From: Brevundimonas sp. UBA4553
GTDB taxonomy: Bacteria > Pseudomonadota > Alphaproteobacteria > Caulobacterales > Caulobacteraceae
Assembly: GCF_002387245.1 (NCBI RefSeq)
Contig: NZ_DGLD01000003.1
Location: 62,001 to 126,000, forward strand
DNA: 64,000 nt
Direction: 5' to 3'
A program made the translations under genes and the position numbers. The notes under the pieces are model-generated. The model was not told the origin of the DNA and made no database searches. It worked only from the letters and a program-made list of their open reading frames with translations. Each line of letters begins with the position of its first letter. Within the stretch, counting starts at the first letter, position 1. Positions 26,115-39,169 of this stretch are shown one piece after another.

Positions 26115-26936
26115 ATGAACTATCGCCACAGCTTTCACGCCGGAAACTTTGCGGACCTGGTCAAGCACGCCCTGGTGCTGTGGCTGCTGAAGGAACGGCA
26201 GGAGAGGGGGGCGGTCACCGTCATCGACACCCACGCGGGGGCGGGTCTGTATGACCTGTCAGGCGACGGCGCGCGGTCCCGTGAGGCCGAGGCCGGCGTG
26301 GCGCGGCTGATGACCGCCGACGAGCGGCCGCCGCTGATCGAGGCCCTGGCGGCCGAGGTCGCAGCGCTGAATCCAGAGGGCGGCGCGCGCTTCTATCCGG
26401 GGTCGCCCCTGCTGATCGCGCGGGCTCTGCGAGAGGGCGACCGCTATCTGGGCTTCGAATTTCATCCGCCGGTTCAGGAGATGTTGGCAGAGGCCCTGGC
26501 CGACTGGCCGGCCGCCGAGGGCCGTCAGGGCGACGGCTATGTCGAGGCGCTGAAGGCGGCCAGGGCGACCAAGGGTCCGCTGGTGCTGATCGATCCGCCG
26601 TTCGAGCGGCCGGACGACTATGTGCGCTCGGCGGAGACAGCCGCCGCCATAGTGAGGCATGACCGCACGGCGACGGTGGCGATCTGGACCCCGCTGAAGG
26701 ACATGGAAACCTTCGACGGATTCATCCGCCGGCTGGAGGAGGCGCAGGTCGGCCGCGTCCTGGTGGCGGAAGCCCGCCTGCGCCCGCTGAACAATCCGAT
26801 GAAGATGAACGGCTGCACGATGACGGTGGTCAATCCGCCATCGGGTGCAGAGGCGGCGGCGGCCGAAATCTGCGGCTGGGTGGCGGCGAACCTCGGCGAA
26901 GCCGGCGCGCGCGCCGAGGTCTGGCGCGCGGGCTAG
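26115..26936 (+). CDS. rlmJ: 23S rRNA (adenine(2030)-N6)-methyltransferase
   Basis: The 273-aa protein starts MNYRHSFHAGNFADLVKHA, the signature N-terminus of RlmJ, which methylates A2030 of 23S rRNA. The SAM-binding motif is DTHAGAGLYDL and the catalytic motif is DPPFERPDDY. ATG 26115 is preferred over the longer upstream frame because the family begins exactly here. Its stop codon overlaps that of the convergent monooxygenase-like gene by bases (26933-26936). Confidence 0.94.
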   Translation: MNYRHSFHAGNFADLVKHALVLWLLKERQERGAVTVIDTHAGAGLYDLSGDGARSREAEAGVARLMTADERPPLIEALAAEVAALNPEGGARFYPGSPLLIARALREGDRYLGFEFHPPVQEMLAEALADWPAAEGRQGDGYVEALKAARATKGPLVLIDPPFERPDDYVRSAETAAAIVRHDRTATVAIWTPLKDMETFDGFIRRLEEAQVGRVLVAEARLRPLNNPMKMNGCTMTVVNPPSGAEAAAAEICGWVAANLGEAGARAEVWRAG

Positions 26937-27250
26937 GCTTCCAGCAGGACGCCCGGCTCGTAAAGATGCGGCTCGAAGGTGGCGATGGCCAGAATGGGCT
27001 CCATGGCCGCGACGACCTGGGGGTGTCGGGTCATCACCTTCCAATCGGTGGCGCTGGCCCAGACGGCGTGATTGGCGACGACGCGCCCGTTGAGGCCCCG
27101 GTGCAGGGTGGCGGAGACAAAGCCGGGCAGGGTGCGCTGCACCTGGGCCAGGGCGGCCAGATGTTCGACCAGATCCTCCTGCCGTCGTGCGTCGCACTTG
27201 AAAATATTGATCAGGACGACGGCGGAATCGTCGTGCGCGTGGGCGGTCAT
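26933..27250 (-). CDS. Antibiotic-biosynthesis-monooxygenase (ABM) domain protein
   Basis: The 105-aa protein has the ferredoxin-like ABM fold: VVLINIFKCDARRQEDLVEHLAALAQ at the N-terminus, a PGFVSATLHRG core and a final helix-strand segment. Such proteins act as cofactor-independent monooxygenases or haem-degrading or unknown-substrate enzymes; which applies here cannot be decided. It converges on rlmJ with overlapping stop codons. It is divergent from the amidotransferase gene, with about 80 bp between starts. Confidence 0.8.
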   Translation of the reverse strand: MTAHAHDDSAVVLINIFKCDARRQEDLVEHLAALAQVQRTLPGFVSATLHRGLNGRVVANHAVWASATDWKVMTRHPQVVAAMEPILAIATFEPHLYEPGVLLEA

Positions 27251-27333
27251 GAAGGGCGGCCTCGTTGCAATCGCCCGACTTCTACCCCAATCCAGAGAGA
27301 GACGCTTCCTTCTCCCCGCTGGAAAACGCCGAA

Positions 27334-28065
27334 ATGACCCGTATCGCCATTCTGGAAACCGGCCATCCGCCCGAACATCTGCGGGACGCCTTCGACGACT
27401 ACCCGGCGCGCTTTCGCGCCCTGCTGGGCGAAAACGTGCCGACGGTGCGGTTCGACGTGCAGTCGGGCCATCTGCCGGATGACCCGTCGATCTATACCGG
27501 GGCCATCGTCACGGGGTCGGCCGCCGGCGTCTACGACGACCTGCCGTGGATATCGCCCCTGGTGCAGTGGCTGCGCGCGGCGCGTGGTCGGACGCGGCTT
27601 CTGGGCATCTGCTTCGGGCATCAAGTTCTGGCCCATGCGTTCGGCGGCAAGGTCGAGAAGTCGCACAAGGGCTGGGGCGTGGGATTGCACCGCTACGACG
27701 TGGTCGGCCATGAGCCGTGGATGCACCCTCGAGCGCCCTCCATCGCCATTCCCGTGTCGCATCAGGACCAGGTGGTGGCGGTGGCGCCGGATACGCGGGT
27801 GATCGCCTCAAGTCCCTTTACGCCCTACGCCGGTCTGGCCTGGGGCGAGGACGCCGTCAGCTTCCAGTGCCACCCCGAGTTCCAGCCCGCCTACGCGGCC
27901 GCCCTGATCGAGGGACGACGCGGCGACCGCATCCCGCATGATCTGGCCGACGAGGCCCTGCTGAGCCTGGAGGGTGCGAACGACCGAGCGGTGCTGACGG
28001 CGTGGATCCGCGCCTATCTGTTGCTGACCCCGCAGCCGATCGAGGCGGACGGCAGCGGCATCTAG
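27334..28065 (+). CDS. Class I glutamine amidotransferase-like protein
   Basis: The 243-aa protein begins MTRIAILETGHPPEHL and contains the triad elements of a class I amidotransferase: nucleophile Cys in LLGICFGHQVLAHAFGG and His-x-Glu in QCHPEFQPAY. It resembles the stand-alone GuaA-like or YfeJ/PuuD-like group. The acceptor substrate is unknown and no synthase partner is adjacent. ATG 27334 gives the usual family start, while an in-frame ATG at 27265 would add an unlikely Pro/Ser-rich leader. Confidence 0.85.
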   Translation: MTRIAILETGHPPEHLRDAFDDYPARFRALLGENVPTVRFDVQSGHLPDDPSIYTGAIVTGSAAGVYDDLPWISPLVQWLRAARGRTRLLGICFGHQVLAHAFGGKVEKSHKGWGVGLHRYDVVGHEPWMHPRAPSIAIPVSHQDQVVAVAPDTRVIASSPFTPYAGLAWGEDAVSFQCHPEFQPAYAAALIEGRRGDRIPHDLADEALLSLEGANDRAVLTAWIRAYLLLTPQPIEADGSGI

Positions 28066-28146
28066 GGCGCGGGCGTCTTGTTTTCCCAGCGCTAAACCTT
28101 GCGCAACCTCTGGCGTGCAATGGTGGGGCTTCAGTGCGGAAGTCCT

Positions 28147-30642
<2,496 letters not shown>

Positions 30643-30654
30643 GTCAGGCTCTCA

Positions 30655-31548
30655 TCAGGGCCATTTCACCAGGGGCGGCATTGAGCTGAGGATCGACTCT
30701 ACGTTGCCGCCGGTCTTCAGTCCGAACATGGTGCCGCGGTCGTAGAGCAGGTTGAACTCGACGTAGCGGCCGCGGCGGATCAGTTGCTCCTCGCGCTCCT
30801 CGGACGTCCAGGCCTCGGTCATGCGACCCGAAACAATGCGGGAATAGACGTCGAGGAAAGCCTTGCCGACATCCTGGGTGAAGGCGAAGTCCCGTTCCCA
30901 GTCGCCGCTGTCGTGGTGGTCGTAGAAGATGCCGCCGGTGCCGCGCGGCTCGTTGCGGTGAGGCAGGAAGAAATACTCGTCGCACCACTGCTTGTACTTG
31001 GCGTGCCAGGTCGGGTCGTAGGCGTCGCAAGAGGCCTTCATCGCCGCGTGGAAGGCCATTGTGTCCGGGTGGTCGTCACGGCGGTCCACGTCCAGCACCG
31101 GCGTCAGGTCACCGCCGCCGCCGAACCAGGTCTTCGTCGTCGAGATCAGGCGGGTGTTCATGTGCACCGCCGGGACGCGCGGGCTGACCGGGTGGCAGAT
31201 CAGGCTGATGCCGGTGGCGTAGAAGCGCGGGTCTTCCTCGGCGCCGGGCACGTTCTTGGCGTAGTCGGCGGGGAAGGTCCCGTGGACGGTCGAGCAGTGG
31301 ACGCCGACCTTCTCGAACAGGCGGCCGTGCATCATACCCATGACGCCGCCGCCGCCCTCCTTGCGGTCCCAGGGGGTGCGTACGAAGCGGCCGGGCTCCC
31401 CGGGGAAGAGGTCGGCGGGGGCAGCGTCCTCCAAGGCCTCGAAGCCGGCGTGGATCTGATCACGCAGCGTCTCGAACCAGACACGGGCGCGCTCGCGGTG
31501 CTCGACCATCAAGGTGGGGGTCTCTTGGATCATCAGGGCTTCAACCAT
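30655..31548 (-). CDS. hemF: Oxygen-dependent coproporphyrinogen III oxidase
   Basis: The 297-aa enzyme converts coproporphyrinogen III to protoporphyrinogen IX using O2, in haem synthesis. Family signatures are plain: GGGGVMGMMHGRLFEKVGVH, HMNTRL, WFGGGGDLTP and the C-terminal GRYVEFNLLYDRGTMFG segment. Length is normal. An FNR/FixK-like box lies 62 bp upstream of the start codon, suggesting oxygen-responsive expression. The gene is divergent from the dipeptidase gene. Confidence 0.97.
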   Translation of the reverse strand: MVEALMIQETPTLMVEHRERARVWFETLRDQIHAGFEALEDAAPADLFPGEPGRFVRTPWDRKEGGGGVMGMMHGRLFEKVGVHCSTVHGTFPADYAKNVPGAEEDPRFYATGISLICHPVSPRVPAVHMNTRLISTTKTWFGGGGDLTPVLDVDRRDDHPDTMAFHAAMKASCDAYDPTWHAKYKQWCDEYFFLPHRNEPRGTGGIFYDHHDSGDWERDFAFTQDVGKAFLDVYSRIVSGRMTEAWTSEEREEQLIRRGRYVEFNLLYDRGTMFGLKTGGNVESILSSMPPLVKWP

Positions 31549-31609
31549 GACGGACGGCCTTTGTGAACAGGGGGTGCAGGCTTCATGCGCTTCTGCGGGT
31601 TGGCGAGCC

Positions 31610-31623
31610 TTGATCCAGATCAG
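31610..31623. promoter_or_regulatory. FNR/FixK-like box upstream of hemF
   Basis: TTGATCCAGATCAG matches the TTGAT-N4-ATCAA consensus at 9 of 10 defined positions. It lies 62-75 bp before the hemF start codon and about the same distance from the divergent dipeptidase start, so either gene could be the target. Confidence 0.6.
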
Positions 31624-31685
31624 ACGTGGTTCCCATGCCGCGCCGCCTGTGCCAGCGTGGCCGCACCAAACCTGAGGGGACCCCC

Positions 31686-32963
31686 ATGATCCGCACCGCC
31701 TTGCTCGCCGCCGCCTCGCTCGCCGTTCTGGCCGGACCCGTCCTGGCCCAAACCCAGGCGGGAAGCGACGCTGCCGGACAGGAGCGGGTGATGCAGATCC
31801 TGCGGCGAACGCCCCTGATCGACGGGCACAACGACCTGCCCTGGGCCCTGAGGCAGGGCTTTGGAAACGACCCCTATCGCGTTGATCTGGCGACCAATCT
31901 GGCGGCGACGACGCGGCTTCATACCGATATTCCGCGTCTGCGTGCGGGCGGTGTCGGGGCTCAGTTCTGGTCCGTCTATGTCCCCGCCAGCCTGGAGCCG
32001 GTCGAGGCGGCCAAGGCCACTTTCGAGCAGATCGACACGGTCAAGCGCATCGCCGCCGCTTATCCTTCGGTGTTCGAGATCGCCGTCACCGCCGACGACA
32101 TCGCCCGCATCCACAAGACCGGAAAGATCGCCAGCCTGATCGGCATGGAGGGCGGCTATTCCATCGACGATTCCCTGGGCCTGCTGCGTGAGTTCTATGA
32201 TTCCGGCGCGCGGTACATGACGCTGACCCACTCCAAGACCACGACCTGGGCCGACAGCGCCACGGACGCGCCCAAGTGGACCGGCCTGTCGCCTTTCGGC
32301 GAGCAGGTGGTCAAGGAGATGAACCGCATCGGCATGATGGTGGACCTGAGCCACGTCTCGGAAGAGACCATGTACGACGCCATCCGCGTTTCGACGGCCC
32401 CGGTGATTTTCTCGCACTCGTCGGCGCGCGCGGTGACGGGCCATCCGCGCAATGTGCCCGACTCTGTGCTGCGGATGATGCCGGCCAATGGCGGCATCGT
32501 CATGGTCACCTTCGTGCCCGGTTTCATCAGCGAGCCTGTGCGCCAGTGGGGCGCCCTGCGCTCCGCCGAGCTTTCGCGGCTCTCGGCCCTGAACCAAGGC
32601 GATCCTGAAGCGGTGAAGACGGGCATGGACGCCTGGACGGCGGCCAACCCGGCGCCCAAGGCCACGCTGGACGACGTAGTGGCCCACATCCAGCACGTCC
32701 GGGACGTGGCGGGCATCGACCATGTAGGTCTGGGCGGCGATTTCGACGGCGTCGACAGCCTGCCCGAGGGTGTCGAGAGCGTGGAGGCCTATCCGCGCAT
32801 TCTGGCCGAGCTGATGCGTCGTGGCTGGTCCGAGGCCGATATTCGCAAGATTTCGGGCGAGAACCTGTTGCGGACCATGCGCGCCGTCGAACGCGCCGCC
32901 ACGGCCCAGCGCGGCGAACGGCCTAATCTGGCGCAACTGCCGAACGACGGCGCGCCGGAGTAG
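31686..32963 (+). CDS. Membrane dipeptidase (peptidase family M19), exported
   Basis: The 425-aa protein has a cleavable signal peptide (RTALLAAASLAVLAGPVLAQ) and the renal-dipeptidase barrel. Zinc ligands are seen in DGHNDLPW, the bridging Glu in GMEGGYS, His in DLSHVSEET and HSSARAV, and Asp in GLGGDFDG. It should hydrolyse dipeptides, possibly D-amino-acid-containing ones, in the periplasm. ATG 31686 is preceded by GAGGGG and gives the signal peptide; the longer upstream frame does not. Its stop lies 7 bp from that of the convergent barrel protein. Confidence 0.93.
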   Translation: MIRTALLAAASLAVLAGPVLAQTQAGSDAAGQERVMQILRRTPLIDGHNDLPWALRQGFGNDPYRVDLATNLAATTRLHTDIPRLRAGGVGAQFWSVYVPASLEPVEAAKATFEQIDTVKRIAAAYPSVFEIAVTADDIARIHKTGKIASLIGMEGGYSIDDSLGLLREFYDSGARYMTLTHSKTTTWADSATDAPKWTGLSPFGEQVVKEMNRIGMMVDLSHVSEETMYDAIRVSTAPVIFSHSSARAVTGHPRNVPDSVLRMMPANGGIVMVTFVPGFISEPVRQWGALRSAELSRLSALNQGDPEAVKTGMDAWTAANPAPKATLDDVVAHIQHVRDVAGIDHVGLGGDFDGVDSLPEGVESVEAYPRILAELMRRGWSEADIRKISGENLLRTMRAVERAATAQRGERPNLAQLPNDGAPE

Positions 32964-32970
32964 GGCGCGT

Positions 32971-33807
32971 CTAGAAGCTTGCGCGGATGAAGACGGCCGG
33001 ACCCTGGAAATCGTAATTCAGATCGCCGGTCCAGGCGTCCTTTTCGATCGTCAGGTCATAGTCGACGAACCGATACATGACGCCGAGATCGAAGTGATCG
33101 GTCAGGGCGTAGCTGACACCCGCCTGCACATTGGTGACGCCGCCGTCGTAGTCGCCGAGCGACAGCGACATGTAGTCGACGCGGCCGTTGATGGTCAGGC
33201 GCGGGGTGGGGCTCCATGCGCCGAATAGGCCGACCGTGGGAAGCGGCGCCAGGAAGTCCCGTTGACGCACCGTCTGTGCGTTCTGGTTCTGGCCCACGCG
33301 GGCTTCGCCGGACACGAAGATATCGAAGTCCGTGGCGTGAAGGCCGATGGAGGGGCCGATTTCCAGGGTGTCGTTGCGAATGAGGGCGTAGCCGATCGTC
33401 AGGCGATAGATGTCCGAACTGAAACCGCTTTCGACGCTGGCGGCGATCGGGAAGGTGACGTCCTCGAACTGGATGTCGCGCCCGAGAGAGGCGCTGCTGG
33501 ACCGGTCGAGGCGATAGTAGTCCGCGCCGATGATCACGCGGTCAAATGCGCGAAAGCCCGCGTTGATCGATCCCAGCGTCTCCTTGTCGTTGAGGCCGAG
33601 ATCCGACTCGAAATCAATGGCCACGCCGTCCCGCGGCGCGTTCGGCAGGCGGAACTCGCCTTCGCTGTTGACGTCGGCCCACAGGGCTGCGCCCTCGATC
33701 CAGAACCGGTCGTTGAGCGATTGAGCGCGAGCCTCGCCGGTGGCGGTCACCAGACCGGCGGCGAGAAGGGGCGCTGCGATGGCGAGTGTCGAAAAACGGC
33801 TGTTCAT
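32971..33807 (-). CDS. Outer-membrane beta-barrel protein
   Basis: The 278-aa protein has a signal peptide ending TATGEARAQ and alternating hydrophobic/polar strands rich in Gly, Tyr and Asp. It ends AVFIRASF, whose terminal Phe fits Bam recognition. It resembles small OmpA/OmpW-like or Omp25-type barrels, probably 8-12 strands. Substrate and function are unknown. ATG 33807 is preferred over one 12 bp upstream because it gives the cleaner signal peptide. Confidence 0.78.
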   Translation of the reverse strand: MNSRFSTLAIAAPLLAAGLVTATGEARAQSLNDRFWIEGAALWADVNSEGEFRLPNAPRDGVAIDFESDLGLNDKETLGSINAGFRAFDRVIIGADYYRLDRSSSASLGRDIQFEDVTFPIAASVESGFSSDIYRLTIGYALIRNDTLEIGPSIGLHATDFDIFVSGEARVGQNQNAQTVRQRDFLAPLPTVGLFGAWSPTPRLTINGRVDYMSLSLGDYDGGVTNVQAGVSYALTDHFDLGVMYRFVDYDLTIEKDAWTGDLNYDFQGPAVFIRASF

Positions 33808-33866
33808 GAAGACCAGCATCTTCTCAAAGAAGCGCTGCCGCTATCGGGACAACCCTTAGAGACGTC

Positions 33867-34328
33867 TCAGGGTTTGTATCCAGAAAACCTGTCGAGCTGG
33901 CGCAGGCCTTCCCACAGGGCGATGCCGGCGCTGACCGAGAGATTGAGAGAGCGGGTTTCCGGGCGGATGGGGATGACGACGCGGGCGTCGGCGGCGGCAT
34001 GAACGTAGTCGGGCGCGCCGGCGCTTTCCTTGCCGAAGAGCAGAATATCGTCGGGACGAAATTCGAATTCATTCAAAGGCGTGGCGCCTCGTGTGGTGAA
34101 CAGAACCAGGCGGCCTGACCCACGGTCGCGCTGGAAGGCGTCCCAGTCGGCATGGCGCGTCATATGGCTGAGAGGGCCGTAGTCGAGCGCTGCGCGCTTC
34201 ATGGCGCGGTCGTCGAAGCGGAACCCGGTAGGCTCGATGACGTGCAATTCGACGCCGAAACAGGCGCTCTGACGGATGCAGGCGCCCACATTCTGCGGGA
34301 TGTCAGGTTGAAAAAGGGCGAGACGCAT
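33867..34328 (-). CDS. trmL: tRNA (cytidine(34)-2'-O)-methyltransferase
   Basis: This 153-aa SPOUT enzyme 2'-O-methylates the wobble nucleotide of tRNA-Leu isoacceptors. It begins MRLALFQPDIPQNVGA, and has the SAM-knot motifs LLFGKESAGAP and IPIRPETRSLNLSVSAGI. ATG 34328 matches the family start; the upstream frame would add 21 unrelated residues. It is divergent from petA. Confidence 0.94.
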   Translation of the reverse strand: MRLALFQPDIPQNVGACIRQSACFGVELHVIEPTGFRFDDRAMKRAALDYGPLSHMTRHADWDAFQRDRGSGRLVLFTTRGATPLNEFEFRPDDILLFGKESAGAPDYVHAAADARVVIPIRPETRSLNLSVSAGIALWEGLRQLDRFSGYKP

Positions 34329-34384
34329 TCTAAGGCCCTCATACGCGCGGGGCGGGGTCTTGTCGCGGCCTTTATTGCGACTGT

Positions 34385-34412
34385 TTCGCAAGTTGTGTCA
34401 GCAACTTGCGAA
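34385..34412. promoter_or_regulatory. Perfect 11-bp inverted repeat upstream of petABC
   Basis: The arms TTCGCAAGTTG (34385-34395) and CAACTTGCGAA (34402-34412) are perfectly complementary, with a 6-bp spacer. It lies 111 bp upstream of the petA start and 57 bp from the divergent trmL start. It could be an operator or an RNA hairpin. There is no T-tract, so a terminator is unlikely. Confidence 0.6.
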
Positions 34413-34522
34413 GAGGGTGGCAGAATCAGGGCCGCAGGCATCTTCTGCCGTTCCGCAGGGACGATCCATGCCGACGACTAACCCTTTCCGGGGCGGGCGA
34501 TCGGGAGTGCAGAGGTGAGAGC

Positions 34523-35077
34523 GTGGCCGAATCGGTCGTGAATGCTGAAGGGCCTGATGGCCAACACGGGGGCGGCGACGCCACCCGCCGCGACTTCATC
34601 CACATCGCCGCCGGCGCCGCCGCGGTCGGTGCAGGCGTGATGGTGGCCTGGCCGCTGATCAACCAGATGAACCCCGCCGCCGACACCCTGGCCCTGGCGT
34701 CGATCGAATTCGATCTGACCAAGGTTCAGGAAGGTCAGCAGGTCGTCATCAAATGGCAGGGCAAGCCGGTCTTCGTGCGCTACCGCACGCCGGCCGAGCT
34801 TCAGAAGGTTGTCGCCGAAGGCGCTGTCGGCTCGCCGCCGCAGACCGACGTCGAGCGCACCAAGGCCGGCCATGAGAAATATCTCGTCGTCATCGGCTCG
34901 TGCACCCACCTGGGCTGCGTCCCGACCTTCGGCACGGGCGACTTCGGCGGCTGGTTCTGCCCCTGCCATGGTTCGCACTACGACGCCTCGGGCCGTATTC
35001 GTAAGGGACCGGCCCCGCTGAACCTGGTGGTGCCGAACTACGAATACATGTCCGACACCCGCGTGAAGATCGGCTGA
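34523..35077 (+). CDS. petA: Ubiquinol-cytochrome c reductase Rieske iron-sulfur subunit
   Basis: The 184-aa protein carries a Tat-type signal-anchor (TRRDFIHIAAGAAAVGAGVMVAW) and the two cluster-binding loops CTHLGC and CPCHGSHYD, which supply the two Cys and two His of the 2Fe-2S cluster. GTG 34523 is chosen because GAGGTGA precedes it by about 5 nt and the family N-terminus starts here; the frame is open further upstream without a family match. It is the first gene of petABC, with an 17-bp gap to petB. Confidence 0.95.
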   Translation: MAESVVNAEGPDGQHGGGDATRRDFIHIAAGAAAVGAGVMVAWPLINQMNPAADTLALASIEFDLTKVQEGQQVVIKWQGKPVFVRYRTPAELQKVVAEGAVGSPPQTDVERTKAGHEKYLVVIGSCTHLGCVPTFGTGDFGGWFCPCHGSHYDASGRIRKGPAPLNLVVPNYEYMSDTRVKIG

Positions 35078-35094
35078 GGACGGACAGAGGACCC

Positions 35095-36390
35095 ATGAGC
35101 GATCACGAATCCACCTACGTCCCCAAGACCGCGATCGAGCGGTGGATGGACACGCGCCTGCCGATCATCCGTTTCGGCATGGACTACGCAAACCTGCCGA
35201 CCCCCCGTAACCTGAATTACTGGTGGACCTTCGGCGGCATCCTGGCCCTGTGCCTGATGACGCAGATCATCACCGGCATCGTTCTGGCCATGCACTATAC
35301 GCCGAACACCGCCCTGGCCTTCGCCTCGGTCGAGCGCATCATGCGCGACGTCAACGGCGGCTGGCTGATCCGCTACGTGCACGCCAACGGCGCCTCGATG
35401 TTCTTCATCGCCGTCTACCTGCACATGCTGCGCGGTCTCTACTACGGCTCCTACAAGGCGCCTCGCGAGATGATCTGGATTGTCGGCTGCCTGATCTTCT
35501 TCCTGATGATCGCCACCGCCTTCCTGGGCTACGTCCTGCCCTGGGGCCAGATGTCCTTCTGGGGCGCTGAGGTCATCACCAACCTGATCGGCGCCATTCC
35601 GGTCATCGGCGAGCCGATCCTGATCTGGCTGCGCGGCGGCCCGGCCATCGACAACGCCACGCTGAACCGCTTCTTCTCGCTGCACTACCTGCTGCCGTTC
35701 GTCATCGCCGGCTGCGTGGTGCTGCACCTCTGGGCCCTGCACGCCGCCGGTCAGAACAACCCGGTCGGCATCCTGATCCCGAAGGACCGCCAGAAGAAGG
35801 ACATGCTGCCCTTCCACCCGTACTTCACGGTCAAGGACGGCTTTGCGATCATCCTCTTCCTGATCCTGTTCTCGGTCTTCGTCTTCTATCAGCCGAACGC
35901 CCTGGGCCACGCCGACAACTACATCCCGGCCAACCCGCTGCAGACCCCGGCCCACATCGTGCCCGAATGGTACATGCTGCCCTTCTACGCGATCCTGCGC
36001 GCCATCCCCGACAAGTTCGGCGGCGTGGTGGCCATGTTCGGCGCCATCGGCGTGCTGTTCGTCCTGCCCTGGCTGGACACGTCCAAGGTGCGCTCGATGC
36101 GCTACCGCCCGACGATGCGCACCTGCTTCATCATCTTCCTGTTCGTCTGCTTCGGTCTTGGCTGGTGCGGCGGGCAACTGCCGGACGCCCCGGTCATTCC
36201 GGGCATGCCCAGCTTCACGCTGTTCGACGGTCAGCTGAACTCCTACCTGTGGCTGACGCGCTTCCTGACGGCCTACTACTTCATCTTCTTCCTGGTGCTC
36301 ATGCCGTTCCTCGGCCTGCGCGAGAAGCCGCTGCCGGTTCCGGCGACGATTTCCGAGCCGGTCCTGCCCGTCACCGAGCAGAAGGGCTGA
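35095..36390 (+). CDS. petB: Cytochrome b of the bc1 complex
   Basis: The 431-aa integral membrane protein binds the two b haems and forms the quinol oxidation and reduction sites. It has the expected eight-helix pattern and motifs: YWWTFGGI near the start, HANGASMFFIAVYLHMLRGLYYGSYK for a pair of haem ligands, GYVLPWGQMSFWGA, and the PEWY motif of the Qo site (VPEWYMLPFYAILRAIPDK). It is co-transcribed with petA and petC. Confidence 0.97.
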   Translation: MSDHESTYVPKTAIERWMDTRLPIIRFGMDYANLPTPRNLNYWWTFGGILALCLMTQIITGIVLAMHYTPNTALAFASVERIMRDVNGGWLIRYVHANGASMFFIAVYLHMLRGLYYGSYKAPREMIWIVGCLIFFLMIATAFLGYVLPWGQMSFWGAEVITNLIGAIPVIGEPILIWLRGGPAIDNATLNRFFSLHYLLPFVIAGCVVLHLWALHAAGQNNPVGILIPKDRQKKDMLPFHPYFTVKDGFAIILFLILFSVFVFYQPNALGHADNYIPANPLQTPAHIVPEWYMLPFYAILRAIPDKFGGVVAMFGAIGVLFVLPWLDTSKVRSMRYRPTMRTCFIIFLFVCFGLGWCGGQLPDAPVIPGMPSFTLFDGQLNSYLWLTRFLTAYYFIFFLVLMPFLGLREKPLPVPATISEPVLPVTEQKG

Positions 36391-36395
36391 GCGCG

Positions 36396-37271
36396 ATGAT
36401 TTCGAACGAGAAGAAAACCGTGTCCTTCCGCAAGATCCTGGTTTCCGTGACGGCCGCTGTCGGCCTGATCGCCATCGCCGCTCCGGCGATGGCCGCCGGG
36501 GGCGCCAAGCACCCGCGCGAGGGCGGCTTCAGCTTCGAGGGGCCGTTCGGCACCTACGACCAGGGCCAGCTGCAGCGCGGCTACAAGGTCTACAAGGAAG
36601 TCTGCGCTTCGTGCCACGGCATGGACCTGATGCATTTCCGCAACCTGGGCGACAAGCACGGGCCGTTCTGGAACCCCAAGTACCCGAACCCGAACGACAA
36701 CCCGGTCGTGAAGGCTCTGGCCAAGGAAGCCCAGGTTCCGGACATCGACAGCGAGACCGGTGAAGCGCTGATGCGCGACGCCACGACCGCCGACCGGTTC
36801 CCGAACCCCTATCCGAACGCCACGGCGGCTGCGGCCGCGAACGGCGGCGCCGCGCCGCCCGACCTGTCGGTCATGGCCAAGGCCCGCCACGACGGCGCCA
36901 ACTACATCTACTCGCTGCTGTCGGGCTACGGCACGCCGCCGGTCGGCCTGAAGATGACGTCGGCCCAGCACTACAACCCCTATATGGCGGGCGATCTGAC
37001 CCCGTTCTGGGAAGGCGAGGGCCATGTTCCTCCCGGCGGCTTCATCGCCATGCCTGCGCCGCTGCGCGCTGGTCAGGTGACCTATGACGACGGCACCGAG
37101 GCCACGGTTGACCAGATGGCCAAGGACGTCGCCGCCTTCATCGCCTGGACTTCGGAGCCCAAGGCGACCGAGCGCAAGCAGATGGGCTTTGGCGTGATCA
37201 TCTTCCTGCTGCTGTTCGCAGGCCTGACCTACGCCAGCTATCGCCGCATCTGGAAGGGCGTCGCCCACTAA
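36396..37271 (+). CDS. petC: Cytochrome c1 of the bc1 complex
   Basis: The 291-aa protein has a signal peptide ending APAMAA, a CASCH haem c motif in KEVCASCHGMDL, a distal Met ligand region (GYGTPPVGLKMTSA downstream), and a C-terminal anchor (FGVIIFLLLFAGLTYASY followed by a basic end). ATG 36396 lies 5 bp after the petB stop. It receives electrons from the Rieske protein and passes them to cytochrome c. A strong terminator follows. Confidence 0.96.
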   Translation: MISNEKKTVSFRKILVSVTAAVGLIAIAAPAMAAGGAKHPREGGFSFEGPFGTYDQGQLQRGYKVYKEVCASCHGMDLMHFRNLGDKHGPFWNPKYPNPNDNPVVKALAKEAQVPDIDSETGEALMRDATTADRFPNPYPNATAAAAANGGAAPPDLSVMAKARHDGANYIYSLLSGYGTPPVGLKMTSAQHYNPYMAGDLTPFWEGEGHVPPGGFIAMPAPLRAGQVTYDDGTEATVDQMAKDVAAFIAWTSEPKATERKQMGFGVIIFLLLFAGLTYASYRRIWKGVAH

Positions 37272-37301
37272 GGGCTTCACCTCCAGACCGGAACGAGATG
37301 A

Positions 37302-37329
37302 CCCGCCGGAGCGATCCGGCGGGTTTTTT
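37302..37329 (+). terminator. Intrinsic terminator of petABC
   Basis: The 9-bp arms CCCGCCGGA and TCCGGCGGG enclose GCGA and are followed by TTTTTT, 30 bp after the petC stop codon. Confidence 0.92.
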
Positions 37330-37417
37330 CGTGCCCGGCGTCTTCACAGCCCGCATCGACACCGCCGATTTCGCCCACTAGGGTCCGGGTCTCTTTTTTG
37401 GTTGAGGGGCCTGTTCC

Positions 37418-39058
<1,641 letters not shown>

Positions 39059-39169
39059 ACGGTTTCGTCCGTCTTCGCGGAACATGACAAAAATGTAAGG
39101 GGCGGTCTCGCGAGGGGCCGCCCTATTACTTTGCGCCAAAGCCCCCGTGGGGAGGGCGAGGGAGTTTCC

